This document shows, in pieces, positions 46,141 to 53,997 of a stretch of 64,000 nt of DNA; the stretch's first letter is position 1; every line of letters starts with the position of its first letter. The notes below the pieces were generated by a model. The model was given only the letters and a program-made list of their open reading frames with translations, was not told where the DNA came from and searched no databases. The stretch spans positions 370,254-434,253 of the forward strand of contig NZ_VRLV01000006.1 of NCBI RefSeq assembly GCF_009760925.1, in the 5' to 3' direction. Source of the stretch: Nonomuraea typhae (GTDB lineage Bacteria > Actinomycetota > Actinomycetes > Streptosporangiales > Streptosporangiaceae). The position numbers were made by a program, and so were the translations under genes.

Positions 46141-46234
46141 TACGGCGAAGCCACTCCCACACCACCCGCCGACGCGGGCGGGCGCCGATCGTGGGGGTCG
46201 CTTCTCACGTCGGACACATGCCCCGCCGTTACGG
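46141..46234 (-). repeat. 94-bp dispersed hairpin element, copy 1
   Basis: Reverse-complement copy of the elements at 53902 and 58561. It lies between the convergent GT2 and hydrolase genes. It can form the same long stem, AAGC and CCCAC on one side with GTGGG and GCTT on the other; a change in one arm leaves a G-U pair rather than breaking the stem. It is the most diverged copy. Confidence 0.8.
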
Positions 46235-46257
46235 CGATCCCTTGACCGGCCGATCCG

Positions 46258-46424
46258 AGCCTCCGTGTGCCGGGCTAGGCGGCCTTCGTGTGTCTGGCTG
46301 GGTTGGTGGTCACCGTGGGTTTGGTTGGGTGGTCTTCGTGTGTCCGGTTGGGTCGGTCGCCTCCGCGTGCCCAGCTAGGCAGCCTCCATGCTCTGGCCGG
46401 GTCGGTCGTCGCCGTGTGTTCGTT
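46258..46424. repeat. degenerate GT-rich tandem repeat
   Basis: About seven imperfect units of 23-27 bp follow a pattern like CTTCGTGTGTCCGGTTGGGTCG. They lie between the 94-bp element and the stop of the hydrolase gene. Together with the 16-bp array they fill most of the 542-bp convergent gap 45881-46422, which holds no gene. Confidence 0.55.
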
Positions 46425-47607
46425 ACGGCGCCGCGCTGGGTCCCGTCGGCGGGCCGGTCTGCGTTGAGCGCACCCAGGTCTCCAGTTCCCCGAAGGCCCT
46501 TCTGAACTCCGGCAGGATCGGCCGGAGGCGGTCCGGGTAGGCGTCGGTCAGGGCGTCCAGGTGGGTGCCGGCGTCCACCCGGTAGTAGCGGAACGGGCGG
46601 TGCTGGCCGACCATCTGGGCGTAGACGTCCGAGGATCGGGCTATGGGGAGCAGCGCGTCCAGGGTGCCGTGGAGGGTGATGAGGGGCTTGGTGATCCGGC
46701 CCGTCAGCGCGATCTTGGCCACGGCCGCGTAGGGGCGGCGGTCGGTGTAGACGTAGTCCGCAGGGGCGCCTTCGTAGGACGGGTCCAGTTCCTTCTGGTA
46801 GAGCTGCTGGGTCAGTTCCCAGTAGTACTGCCGGTGGAACGGCCACAGGAACTCCGACTCCCGCGGGAATCCGGCGGCCGCCGGGCCGTGCTTGAGGGCC
46901 GTGGGGAGGAAGTCCAGCAGGTTGTCGCCCTTGACGCGCCAGAGGGTGCCTTCCCAGTCGAGGCCGCCGTCGTAGAGCCAGGCGCGGTTCTCGAGTTGCC
47001 ACCTGACCAGGTAGCCGCCGTTGGAGATGCCGGCCATGAGGGTGGTCGCGGGCGGCCTGCCGTACCGCTGCCTGACGACGGACTTGGCGGCCAGGGCGAG
47101 CTGGGTGACGCGGTGGTTCCATTCGGCGATGGCGTCGCCGGGGCGGCGGCCGTCGGTGTGGAAGGTGAGGCCGACGTTGCCCTTGTCGGTGGCGGCGAAG
47201 GCGTAGCCCTTGGCCAGGACCCAGTCGGAGATGGTGAAGTCGTTGGCGTACTGTTCGCGGTTGCCGGGGGTGCCGGAGACGACCAGGCCGCCGTTCCAGT
47301 TCTGCGGCAGGCGGATGACGAACTGGGAGTCGTGGTTCCAGCCTCGGGTGGCGTTGCCCGTCGAGGTGTCGGGGAAGTAGCCGTCGATCTGGATGCCGGG
47401 GACGCCGGTGGGGTTGACGGTGCCGGCCCGGTGGAGGCCGGACCAGTCGGCGGGGTCGGTGTGGCCGGTCGCGATCGTGCCTGCCGTCGTCAGGTCGGGC
47501 AGGGTTGCGGTGATCGTGTGTTCGGCGCCGGGGACGGTCACCACCGTCGGGGTCGGGGTGGTGGTCAGGAGGCCGGCCAGCAGGGTGAGGGCGGTTAAGG
47601 CGGGCAT
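46423..47607 (-). CDS. secreted alpha/beta hydrolase (tannase / 3-hydroxybutyrate-oligomer-hydrolase-like)
   Basis: A 394-residue exported hydrolase. A short signal peptide (MPALTALTLLAGLLT) precedes the mature protein. VRLPQNWNGGLVVSGTPG-type opening strands, the nucleophile elbow AGISNGGYL, and the late Asp/His region (LHGTLDALLP, AGTHLDAL) complete a catalytic triad. The overall layout resembles tannase or 3HB-oligomer hydrolases, though it is shorter than the latter. It is the last gene of the 52.6-46.4 kb operon with 3-hydroxybutyrate dehydrogenase, which favours a 3-hydroxybutyrate ester or oligomer as substrate. The ATG overlaps the preceding stop by one base. Confidence 0.75.
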   Translation of the reverse strand: MPALTALTLLAGLLTTTPTPTVVTVPGAEHTITATLPDLTTAGTIATGHTDPADWSGLHRAGTVNPTGVPGIQIDGYFPDTSTGNATRGWNHDSQFVIRLPQNWNGGLVVSGTPGNREQYANDFTISDWVLAKGYAFAATDKGNVGLTFHTDGRRPGDAIAEWNHRVTQLALAAKSVVRQRYGRPPATTLMAGISNGGYLVRWQLENRAWLYDGGLDWEGTLWRVKGDNLLDFLPTALKHGPAAAGFPRESEFLWPFHRQYYWELTQQLYQKELDPSYEGAPADYVYTDRRPYAAVAKIALTGRITKPLITLHGTLDALLPIARSSDVYAQMVGQHRPFRYYRVDAGTHLDALTDAYPDRLRPILPEFRRAFGELETWVRSTQTGPPTGPSAAP

Positions 47608-48593
47608 CAGGCGCGTCCGAGGTGGTCGAGGAGGAGGCGGCGGAATTCGGCCGGGTGTTCCAGGTGGGGGCTGTGGCCGCAGTTCTGGATGACGTGCTCC
47701 TGGTAGGGGCCGTAGCGGTCCAGGACGGCTCTCGTCTGGGTGATCATCGGCTGGGCGGGGGTGCCGGGGGAGCCGGGGATCACGCCGAGGGCGCCGAGGT
47801 GGGCCAGGTCGAAGGGGGAGGTGTCGGAGACGATCACGTCGTCGGCGCCCCGGATCCACAGGATCGGGGGTTTGCCGGCCAGCTCGTGCAGGTCGTCCAG
47901 GCGGAAGTGGGTGGGGGCCAGGGCGTTGAGGATGCCGCTCTTGCCGGGGGCGACGCCGGGCCAGCGGTCGGAGGTGACGGCGTCGCCCGGGTAGTTGTGG
48001 TCGCCGACCTTGGTGGTGAGCATGGCGGCCACGTAGAAGTCCTCGTCGGGGACCGGGGCGGCGACGTAGGAGGTGCGGAAGACGGTTCTCGGGGATGTGG
48101 GGGATTCGTCGGACATGTCGCCGGCGGCGAGGCGGGTCACGAAATCGGGGTTCGCGGCGCCCGCCCCGGCGCCGGTGCCGTCCGCGTGGGTCAGCGTGCC
48201 GCCGGGGCCCTCCGTGCCGCTGTAGCCGTACGGGCTGACGGGGTTGACCAGGGTGACGCTTCTGACCAGGTCGGGGTGGTCGCGCAGGAGTTGCAGGACG
48301 ACGCCGCCGCCCATGCTCCAGCCGACCAGGTGGACTCGGCCCAGGTTCAGGGCCTCGATCAGCTCGGTCAGGTCGTCGGAGAAGTCACGCAGGCCGCGGG
48401 TGGCGTCCACGGGAGCCGGGTCCGTTTCGCCGAAGCCGCGCAGGTCGGGCGCCAGGGCTCGGTACGGGAGGGCGATGAGGGTGTCGCGCCAGAAGGCGGA
48501 CGAGCTCACGTTGCCGTGCACGAACAGCACCGGCTCGCCCTCCTCGCGGGCGGTGAGCACGTGCTGGGTCAGGCGCGGGGTGGTGACTTTCAC
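47607..48593 (-). CDS. alpha/beta hydrolase, cytosolic
   Basis: A 328-residue hydrolase with oxyanion motif FVHGNVSSS, nucleophile elbow VGWSMGGG, Asp in RGADDVIV and His in NCGHSPHLEHP. No signal peptide. The GTG start overlaps the MFS gene's stop by four bases, and the end overlaps the secreted hydrolase gene by one. It probably cleaves an ester brought in by the transporter. Confidence 0.88.
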   Translation of the reverse strand: MKVTTPRLTQHVLTAREEGEPVLFVHGNVSSSAFWRDTLIALPYRALAPDLRGFGETDPAPVDATRGLRDFSDDLTELIEALNLGRVHLVGWSMGGGVVLQLLRDHPDLVRSVTLVNPVSPYGYSGTEGPGGTLTHADGTGAGAGAANPDFVTRLAAGDMSDESPTSPRTVFRTSYVAAPVPDEDFYVAAMLTTKVGDHNYPGDAVTSDRWPGVAPGKSGILNALAPTHFRLDDLHELAGKPPILWIRGADDVIVSDTSPFDLAHLGALGVIPGSPGTPAQPMITQTRAVLDRYGPYQEHVIQNCGHSPHLEHPAEFRRLLLDHLGRA

Positions 48594-49861
48594 GCGTGGA
48601 TCCTCTCAGCCAGGTCGCGGCCCTGGGTCTCCCTGGCCTTGTAGACGGCGAACAGGGTCAGCAGGGCGGCGATGCCCAGGTAGATGGAGATCGGCAGGGC
48701 GCTGCCGTACGTCTTGAGGAGGGCGACGGCGATCACCGGGGCCAGCGCGCCGGCGACGATCGCCGACAGCTGCGCGCCGATCGAGACGCCGGTGTAGCGG
48801 GAGCGGGTGGCGAACAGCTCGGCGAAGAAGGCGGCCTGCGGGCCGTACATCATGCCGTGGAAGAGCAGGCCGACCGTCACGGCGAGAGTGATCGCCAGGA
48901 AGCTGCCCGTCCGGACCAGCGGGAAGAACGCGAAGATCCACAGTCCGATGCCGGCGGCGCCGGCCAGGTAGATCGGGCGGCGGCCGAGGCGGTCCGACAG
49001 CGCGCCCCACACCGGGATCGTCGCGAAGTGGATGGCCGAGGCGATCAGCACGGCGTTCAGGACGGTCGAGTTGTCGATCTTCTCGGTCTTGGCGTAGGTG
49101 ATGACGAAGACCGTCAGCAGGTAGAAGCTGATGTTCTCGGCCAGGCGGGCGCCGATCGCGATCAGCACGTCCTTGCGGTGGTGGCGCAGCACGCTGACGA
49201 TCGGTGGCGCGGCCTCCTTGGGCGCCTCCTGGAAGACCGGCGACTCGCTGATCGACAACCGGATCCACAGGCCGATCAGCACCAGCACGCCCGACAACAG
49301 GAACGGCACCCGCCAGCCCCACGACAGGAACGCCTCCTCCGACTGGACCGCGGCCAGCACCGCCAGGACACCGGTCGCCAGCAGGTTGCCGCCCGGGGCG
49401 CCCGCCTGCGGCCACGACGCCCAGAAACCGCGCCGGCCCGAGTCGCCGTGCTCGGAGACGATCAGCACCGCCCCGCCCCACTCGCCGCCCAGCGCGAACC
49501 CCTGCACCAGGCGCAGCGCGGTCAGCAGCAGCGGGGCCGCCGAGCCGATCGCCGCGTGCGTGGGCAGGAGGCCGATCAGGAACGTCGCCGCGCCCATCAG
49601 CAGCAGGCTGACGACCAGCAGCGTCTTGCGTCCCACCCGGTCGCCGAAGTGGCCGAAGACCAGGCCGCCCAACGGCCTGGCGACGAACCCGACGGCATAG
49701 GTGAGGAAGGCGAGCAGCGTGCCGGTCATGGGGTCGCTCTCGGGGAAGAAGAGCTTGTTGAACACCAGCGCGGCTGCGGAGCCGTACAGGAAGAAGTCGT
49801 ACCACTCGATGGTGGTGCCGATCAGGCTCGCGCCGACGATCTTCTTGATGGAAGTGGCCAT
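48590..49861 (-). CDS. MFS transporter of the metabolite:H+ symporter family
   Basis: A 423-residue, twelve-helix transporter. The N-terminal GTTIEWYDFFLYGSAA, the loop 2-3 motif GHFGDRVGRKT (with FGDRVGRK), and the later WGALSDRLGRRP identify the MHS family, which carries organic acids, proline or betaines. Given the operon, 3-hydroxybutyrate or a related acid is a likely cargo. The ATG at 49861 follows two overlapping inverted repeats; a GTG nine bases earlier (49870) lies inside one of them. Confidence 0.9.
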   Translation of the reverse strand: MATSIKKIVGASLIGTTIEWYDFFLYGSAAALVFNKLFFPESDPMTGTLLAFLTYAVGFVARPLGGLVFGHFGDRVGRKTLLVVSLLLMGAATFLIGLLPTHAAIGSAAPLLLTALRLVQGFALGGEWGGAVLIVSEHGDSGRRGFWASWPQAGAPGGNLLATGVLAVLAAVQSEEAFLSWGWRVPFLLSGVLVLIGLWIRLSISESPVFQEAPKEAAPPIVSVLRHHRKDVLIAIGARLAENISFYLLTVFVITYAKTEKIDNSTVLNAVLIASAIHFATIPVWGALSDRLGRRPIYLAGAAGIGLWIFAFFPLVRTGSFLAITLAVTVGLLFHGMMYGPQAAFFAELFATRSRYTGVSIGAQLSAIVAGALAPVIAVALLKTYGSALPISIYLGIAALLTLFAVYKARETQGRDLAERIHA

Positions 49862-49894
49862 GCCGGTCACGGTAAAGAGTGACCGGCGTCACTC
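49862..49894 (-). promoter_or_regulatory. overlapping, mutually exclusive hairpins before the MFS gene
   Basis: GCCGGTCAC (49862-49870) and GTGACCGGC (49879-49887) form a perfect nine-base stem. GAGTGAC (49877-49883) and GTCACTC (49888-49894) form a perfect seven-base stem sharing bases with the first. Both cannot form at once. They fill the gap between the PucR-type gene's stop and the MFS start, so this could be an RNA switch or an operator. Confidence 0.5.
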
Positions 49895-51830
49895 ATATGG
49901 GGCCGTTCCCCACACTCTGGGGAGAGGTTGTGTGGCCGAGCCGGTGCAGGCGCAGGGCAAGCTGGAGCTCCAGTGCCCGCTCGGGCTCCTGCCAGCCGTC
50001 GCCCAGGAGCTTGGCGATGCGGTCGAGGCGCTGGGTGACCGTGTTGACGTGGATGTGCATGGTCTCGGCGGTACGTGACGGCGAGCCGCCGGAGGCGAAA
50101 TAGGCGGACAACGTCCCCACCAGGGCGGTGCCGCGGCGGGCGTCGTAGTCCACGACCGGGCCCAGCACCGAGGCCACGAAGCCGGGCACGTCCTGGCCGT
50201 CGCCGATGAGCAGGCCGACGAACCCCAGCTCGGCCGCGCCCGCCCCGTCACCGGCCCGGCCCAGCGCGACCAGCGCCTGCGCGCACCGCTGCGCCTCCCG
50301 ATAGGCCGCGCCGACCTCGCCATACGCCCCTGCGCCCACGCCGGGCGCACCCGTGTCAGCGCCCTTTCCGGGTACGGCGGCGCCCGCGGTGGCCGGGCTG
50401 CCCAGGGAGGCGGTCAGTTCGGCGGCGATGCGGCGGGCGAGCCCGCCCGGGTCGTCGCCGGGGAGCAGCAGCACCACCTCCTCACCCCGCGCCGCCGCCA
50501 GGCCGTGCCGGATCGCCGCCTGTGAGGAGGCCCAGAAGGCGGCGCGTTCGCGCTGGCCCTCGTGCCGGGCGACCACGAGCACGTGCGGGCGGTCCAGGTC
50601 CACGCCCAGCCTGCGGGCGCGGTCGGCCAGGCCGGGGGAGCCGGGGCGGGAGATCAGGTCGTCCAGCAGCTCGCCCCGGACCCGGCCCTCGGCCTCGGCC
50701 ACGCTGCGCCGGAACAGCAGCAGCAGCGCGCACACCTGGGCGCCGCGCTCCAGGATGCGCTCGTCGGCGTCGTCGCTACGCAGCACCAATGTGCACAGGG
50801 GCTCGCCGCCCACGTCCACGCTGGCGATGAGCAGTTCGCCCCGTCGTACGGTCCGCCCGAGGGCGCGTGATGCCTGGGCCGCTTCGAGCAGCCCGGGGTC
50901 CGGTTCGATGCCCTCGCTCTCGCCGGGGGAGGTGGAGGTCGTGTCGCCCGCCAGTGGCCGGCCGCGGTCGTCGAGGACGGCCAGCCGTCCGCCGAGCACC
51001 TCGGTGATCACCGCGGCCACGTTCTCGATGCCCCCGCCCCGGAGCACCACCGAGGTCATCCGGTCGTGGGCCCGCGCCGCCCGCTCGACCGCCTCGGCGT
51101 GTTCGCGGGCGGTCCGGTGCGCCTGGGAGAGCTCCTCGAGCGCGTTGCGCGTCTCCTGCAGCAGCCGCGCGTTGTCGATGGCGACGGCCGCGTGGGCGGC
51201 CAGGGAGGCCAGCAACGCCTCCTCTTCCTGCAGGAACGGCCGGGCGCTCCGGTTGGCCGCGAACAACACCCCGATCACGCGGCGTCCCAGCCGTAGCGGC
51301 ACGCCGAGGATGGCCACCAGGCCCTCCTCCTTGACCGCCGCGTCGATCGTGCCGGTGTGGTGGAAGCGTGAGTCGGCGGGGTAGTCCGCGGTCGAGTACG
51401 GCCGGGCCGTCTGGGCCACGAGCCCGCCGAGGCCGTCGCCCATGCCCAGGCGCAGCGCCTGGAAGGCGGCGGAGGTGGAGCCGTCGGTGACCCGCATGTA
51501 GGTGTCGCCGCGGTCGGGGTCGTGCAGGGTGAGGTAGGCGGTGTCGGTGCCGAGCAGCTGCCTGGCCCGGTGCACGATCGCCTCGAGCACCGCGTCGAGG
51601 TCGCGCAGCGCGGCCAGGTCGCCCGCGGTGTCGTAGAGCGCGGACAGCTCGGCCTCGCGCCTGGCCCGGCGGCGCAGCAGGGCCCGGACCCGCAGCGCCT
51701 CGACCTTGGCCTGCTCCAGCCGTTCGATCTCGGCCGGGTCGGCGCCCGCGGCGCGCGCCTCGATGATCGGCCCCTCGAACTCGACCGCCGAGGCTTCGCG
51801 GGCCAGAAGCTCCAGGAACCGCCGGACCAC
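49893..51830 (-). CDS. GAF and PucR-type helix-turn-helix transcriptional regulator
   Basis: A 645-residue regulator. After a short coiled segment, a GAF domain covers about residues 60-230 (LYDTAGDLAALRDLDAVL; VAILGVPLRLGRRVIGVL). A central CdaR/PucR GGDEF-like region follows. The C-terminal HTH_30 is SRTAETMHIHVNTVTQRLDRI. The GTG at 51830 shares its G with the TAG stop of the dehydrogenase gene, so the two are coupled; longer upstream starts would overlap that gene heavily. It probably activates the 3-hydroxybutyrate operon in response to a ligand. Confidence 0.85.
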   Translation of the reverse strand: MVRRFLELLAREASAVEFEGPIIEARAAGADPAEIERLEQAKVEALRVRALLRRRARREAELSALYDTAGDLAALRDLDAVLEAIVHRARQLLGTDTAYLTLHDPDRGDTYMRVTDGSTSAAFQALRLGMGDGLGGLVAQTARPYSTADYPADSRFHHTGTIDAAVKEEGLVAILGVPLRLGRRVIGVLFAANRSARPFLQEEEALLASLAAHAAVAIDNARLLQETRNALEELSQAHRTAREHAEAVERAARAHDRMTSVVLRGGGIENVAAVITEVLGGRLAVLDDRGRPLAGDTTSTSPGESEGIEPDPGLLEAAQASRALGRTVRRGELLIASVDVGGEPLCTLVLRSDDADERILERGAQVCALLLLFRRSVAEAEGRVRGELLDDLISRPGSPGLADRARRLGVDLDRPHVLVVARHEGQRERAAFWASSQAAIRHGLAAARGEEVVLLLPGDDPGGLARRIAAELTASLGSPATAGAAVPGKGADTGAPGVGAGAYGEVGAAYREAQRCAQALVALGRAGDGAGAAELGFVGLLIGDGQDVPGFVASVLGPVVDYDARRGTALVGTLSAYFASGGSPSRTAETMHIHVNTVTQRLDRIAKLLGDGWQEPERALELQLALRLHRLGHTTSPQSVGNGPI

Positions 51831-52579
51831 TAGCGTGCCGTCCAGCCGCCGTCGACGGTGAGCGAGACGCCGGTGATGAACGACCCGCTCGGCCCGCACA
51901 GGTAGGCGACCAGGTCGGCCACCTCCTCGGGCTCGATGAGCCGTTTGATCGCCTCGGGGCCGAGCATGACGTCGGCCAGCACCTGGCTCTCGGGGATGCC
52001 GTGGGCCCTGGCCTGGTCGGCGATCTGCCGCTCGACCAGCTCGGTGCGGACGTACCCGGGCGAGACGCAGGTGGAGGTGACCCCGTGCGGCGCCCCTTCG
52101 AGCGCGATCACCTTCGACAGCCCCTCCAGCCCGTGCTTGGCCGCGGTATAGGCCGCCTTGTACGGCGAGGCCCGCAACCCGTGCACCGAGGTGATGTTGA
52201 CGAACCGCCCCCAGCCTCGGGCATACATCCCGGGCAGCACGTGCCGGGCGATCAGGAACGGCGCCTCCAGCATCACCTTGACCATGGCCGAGAAGACCTC
52301 CGGCGGAAACTCCTCGATCGGCGCCACATGCTGGAACCCCGCGTTGTTCACCACAACATCCACCTGATCCGGAAATTTCGTGAGAAAGCCGGTCGCGGTG
52401 AGGTCGGCCACCACGGCCTGCCCCTGCGTCTCCGCCGCCACCTTCTCCGCCGACTCCCGGTCACGATCCACGACCAGCACCCTGGCCCCCAGAGAGGCCA
52501 GCTTGAGCGCGCACGCGCGCCCGATCCCCGCGCCCGCCCCCGTCACCAGGGCCGTCCGCCCGGTCAGCTCGTTGCCCAT
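51830..52579 (-). CDS. 3-hydroxybutyrate dehydrogenase (SDR family)
   Basis: A 249-residue short-chain dehydrogenase oxidising D-3-hydroxybutyrate to acetoacetate with NAD. The cofactor site is TGAGAGIG, NNAGFQHVAP marks the active-site entry, and the catalytic residues are in NITSVHGLRA and YKAAYTAAKHG. SPGYVRTELVERQI is typical of 3HB dehydrogenases. The ATG at 52579 fits the family; an ATG four codons earlier is possible. It is the first gene of a five-gene operon. Confidence 0.9.
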   Translation of the reverse strand: MGNELTGRTALVTGAGAGIGRACALKLASLGARVLVVDRDRESAEKVAAETQGQAVVADLTATGFLTKFPDQVDVVVNNAGFQHVAPIEEFPPEVFSAMVKVMLEAPFLIARHVLPGMYARGWGRFVNITSVHGLRASPYKAAYTAAKHGLEGLSKVIALEGAPHGVTSTCVSPGYVRTELVERQIADQARAHGIPESQVLADVMLGPEAIKRLIEPEEVADLVAYLCGPSGSFITGVSLTVDGGWTAR

Positions 52580-52668
52580 GTCTCCGACCATAGGCGCTCG
52601 CCGATTCCGGACGCATGGGTGCCACCGACATACCTGCATGATGATCTATGTGGATTCGCCGGAACTGC

Positions 52669-52720
52669 TATCGTTGGAGCCATGAACGCGTTCTCGTACT
52701 CCTGGTGGCCCGCTTCCTAG
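52669..52720 (+). CDS. trp leader peptide (12 residues, tandem Trp codons) with upstream -10 box
   Basis: The reading frame ATG 52682 to TAG 52720 encodes MNAFSYSWWPAS; the feature also covers a -10-like TATCGT at 52669-52674. TTGGAGCC gives a ribosome site. Two adjacent Trp codons (TGGTGG) in a tiny peptide, followed by a terminator and then trpD, are the signature of ribosome-mediated tryptophan attenuation. It is too short for ordinary gene finders. The coding part alone is 52682-52720. Confidence 0.85.
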
Positions 52721-52771
52721 GCGGACCCCCTAGCGTTCATGACCACGGCCGCCTCGACGAGGCGGCCTCTT
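52710..52771 (+). terminator. trp attenuator (alternative hairpins and terminator)
   Basis: The terminator stem is GGCCGCCTC (52747-52755) with GAGGCGGCC (52759-52767), loop GAC, followed by TCTTCGT. AGGCGG (52719-52724) can instead pair with CCGCCT (52749-52754), an antiterminator. CCGC (52710-52713) can pair with GCGG (52721-52724) to block it. This gives the classical 1:2, 2:3 and 3:4 arrangement around the leader peptide's Trp codons. Confidence 0.8.
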
Positions 52772-52821
52772 CGTATCTCCCTCCGCCTTGCCGAGCAGAC
52801 TCGACACCCGGAGGAGTTCAC

Positions 52822-53871
52822 GTGACCACCACCTGGCCCGCACTGCTCACCACGTTGCTCGGCGGCGCATCGCTGGCCGCCCGCGAGAGCGCCTGGGCGA
52901 TGGCCCAGATCATGTCCGGCGCCGCGACCGACGCCCAGATCGCCGGTTTCGCCGTCGCCCTGCGCGCCAAGGGCGAGAGCGTGGAGGAGGTGGCCGGCCT
53001 CGCCGAGGGCATGCTGGCCCACTCGAACGCGATCCGCATCCCCGGCGACCCCGTGGACCTGGTCGGCACCGGCGGAGACCGGGCCAACACCGTGAACGTC
53101 TCCACGATGGCCGCGATCGTGGCCGCGGCCGCCGGGGCGAAGGTGGTCAAACACGGCTCCAGGGCGGCGAGCTCCACCTCGGGCTCCGCCGACGTCCTGG
53201 AGGCCCTGGGCGTGGTCGTGGACCTGGACCCGGCCGCGGTCGCCGACGTGGCCGAGAAGGTGGGCATCACGTTCCTGTTCGCCCCGCGCTTCCACCCGTT
53301 CCTCCGCCACGCCTCCGCCGCCCGGGGGCAACTCGGCGTGCCGACCGTCTTCAACTTCCTCGGCCCGCTCACCAACCCCGCCATGCCGGCCGCCCAGGCC
53401 GTCGGCGTCTTCCACCCGCGCATGGCCGAGGTGATCGCCGGGGTGCTGGCCGAGCGCGGCGGCTCGTCACTGGTCTTCCGCGGCGACGACGGCCTGGACG
53501 AGCTGACGACCACCGGCCCGTCCACGGTTCACGTGGTCCGCCGCGGCACGGTCACCACGACCCGCTTCGACCCGGCCGACCTGGACCTCCCGCCCGCCAC
53601 CGTGGCCGACCTGCGCGGCGGCGACGCGGCCCGCAACGCCGACGTGGCCAGACGCCTGCTCGCCGGCGAACGCGGCCCGGTCCGCGACATCGTCCTGCTC
53701 AACGCCGCCGCCGCCCTGGTCGCCGCCGACGGCGCGCCCCCTGCCGCCGATTTGACCGCCTACCTGGCCAAGGGAGTGGAACGCGCGGCTGCGGCGGTTG
53801 ATTCGGGCGCCGCAGCCGACCTGCTCGCCAGATGGGTGGTGGCAACCTCCCGCAGGCACGTCCACCTGTGA
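52822..53871 (+). CDS. trpD: anthranilate phosphoribosyltransferase
   Basis: A 349-residue enzyme, second step of tryptophan synthesis, joining anthranilate to PRPP. The PRPP-binding motif is DLVGTGGDRANTVNVST. Anthranilate and metal motifs follow: KHGSRAASSTSGSADVLEALG (as KHGSRAASSTSG), FLFAPRFHP, GPLTNPA and GDDGLDELT. The GTG at 52822 follows GGAGGAG. It is a single gene preceded by its own attenuator, and convergent with dnaE across a 94-bp hairpin element. Confidence 0.95.
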   Translation: MTTTWPALLTTLLGGASLAARESAWAMAQIMSGAATDAQIAGFAVALRAKGESVEEVAGLAEGMLAHSNAIRIPGDPVDLVGTGGDRANTVNVSTMAAIVAAAAGAKVVKHGSRAASSTSGSADVLEALGVVVDLDPAAVADVAEKVGITFLFAPRFHPFLRHASAARGQLGVPTVFNFLGPLTNPAMPAAQAVGVFHPRMAEVIAGVLAERGGSSLVFRGDDGLDELTTTGPSTVHVVRRGTVTTTRFDPADLDLPPATVADLRGGDAARNADVARRLLAGERGPVRDIVLLNAAAALVAADGAPPAADLTAYLAKGVERAAAAVDSGAAADLLARWVVATSRRHVHL

Positions 53872-53901
53872 GCGCGTGACTTGGTGATCGGGAGAGGTGG
53901 G

Positions 53902-53995
53902 CCGTAGCGGCGGCGCGTTCGTCCGACGTGAGAAGCGACCCCCACGATCGGCGCCCGCGCACGGCGGCGGGTGGCGTGGGGGCGGCTTCGCCGTA
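53902..53995 (+). repeat. 94-bp dispersed hairpin element, copy 2
   Basis: It fills most of the gap between the convergent trpD and dnaE genes, ending two bases before the dnaE stop codon. Stem: AAGC (53933-53936) and CCCCCACG (53939-53946) pair with CGTGGGGG (53975-53982) and GCTT (53985-53988), with an inner CCCGC/GCGGG stem. It may act as a terminator on both strands. Confidence 0.85.
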
Positions 53996-53997
53996 AA

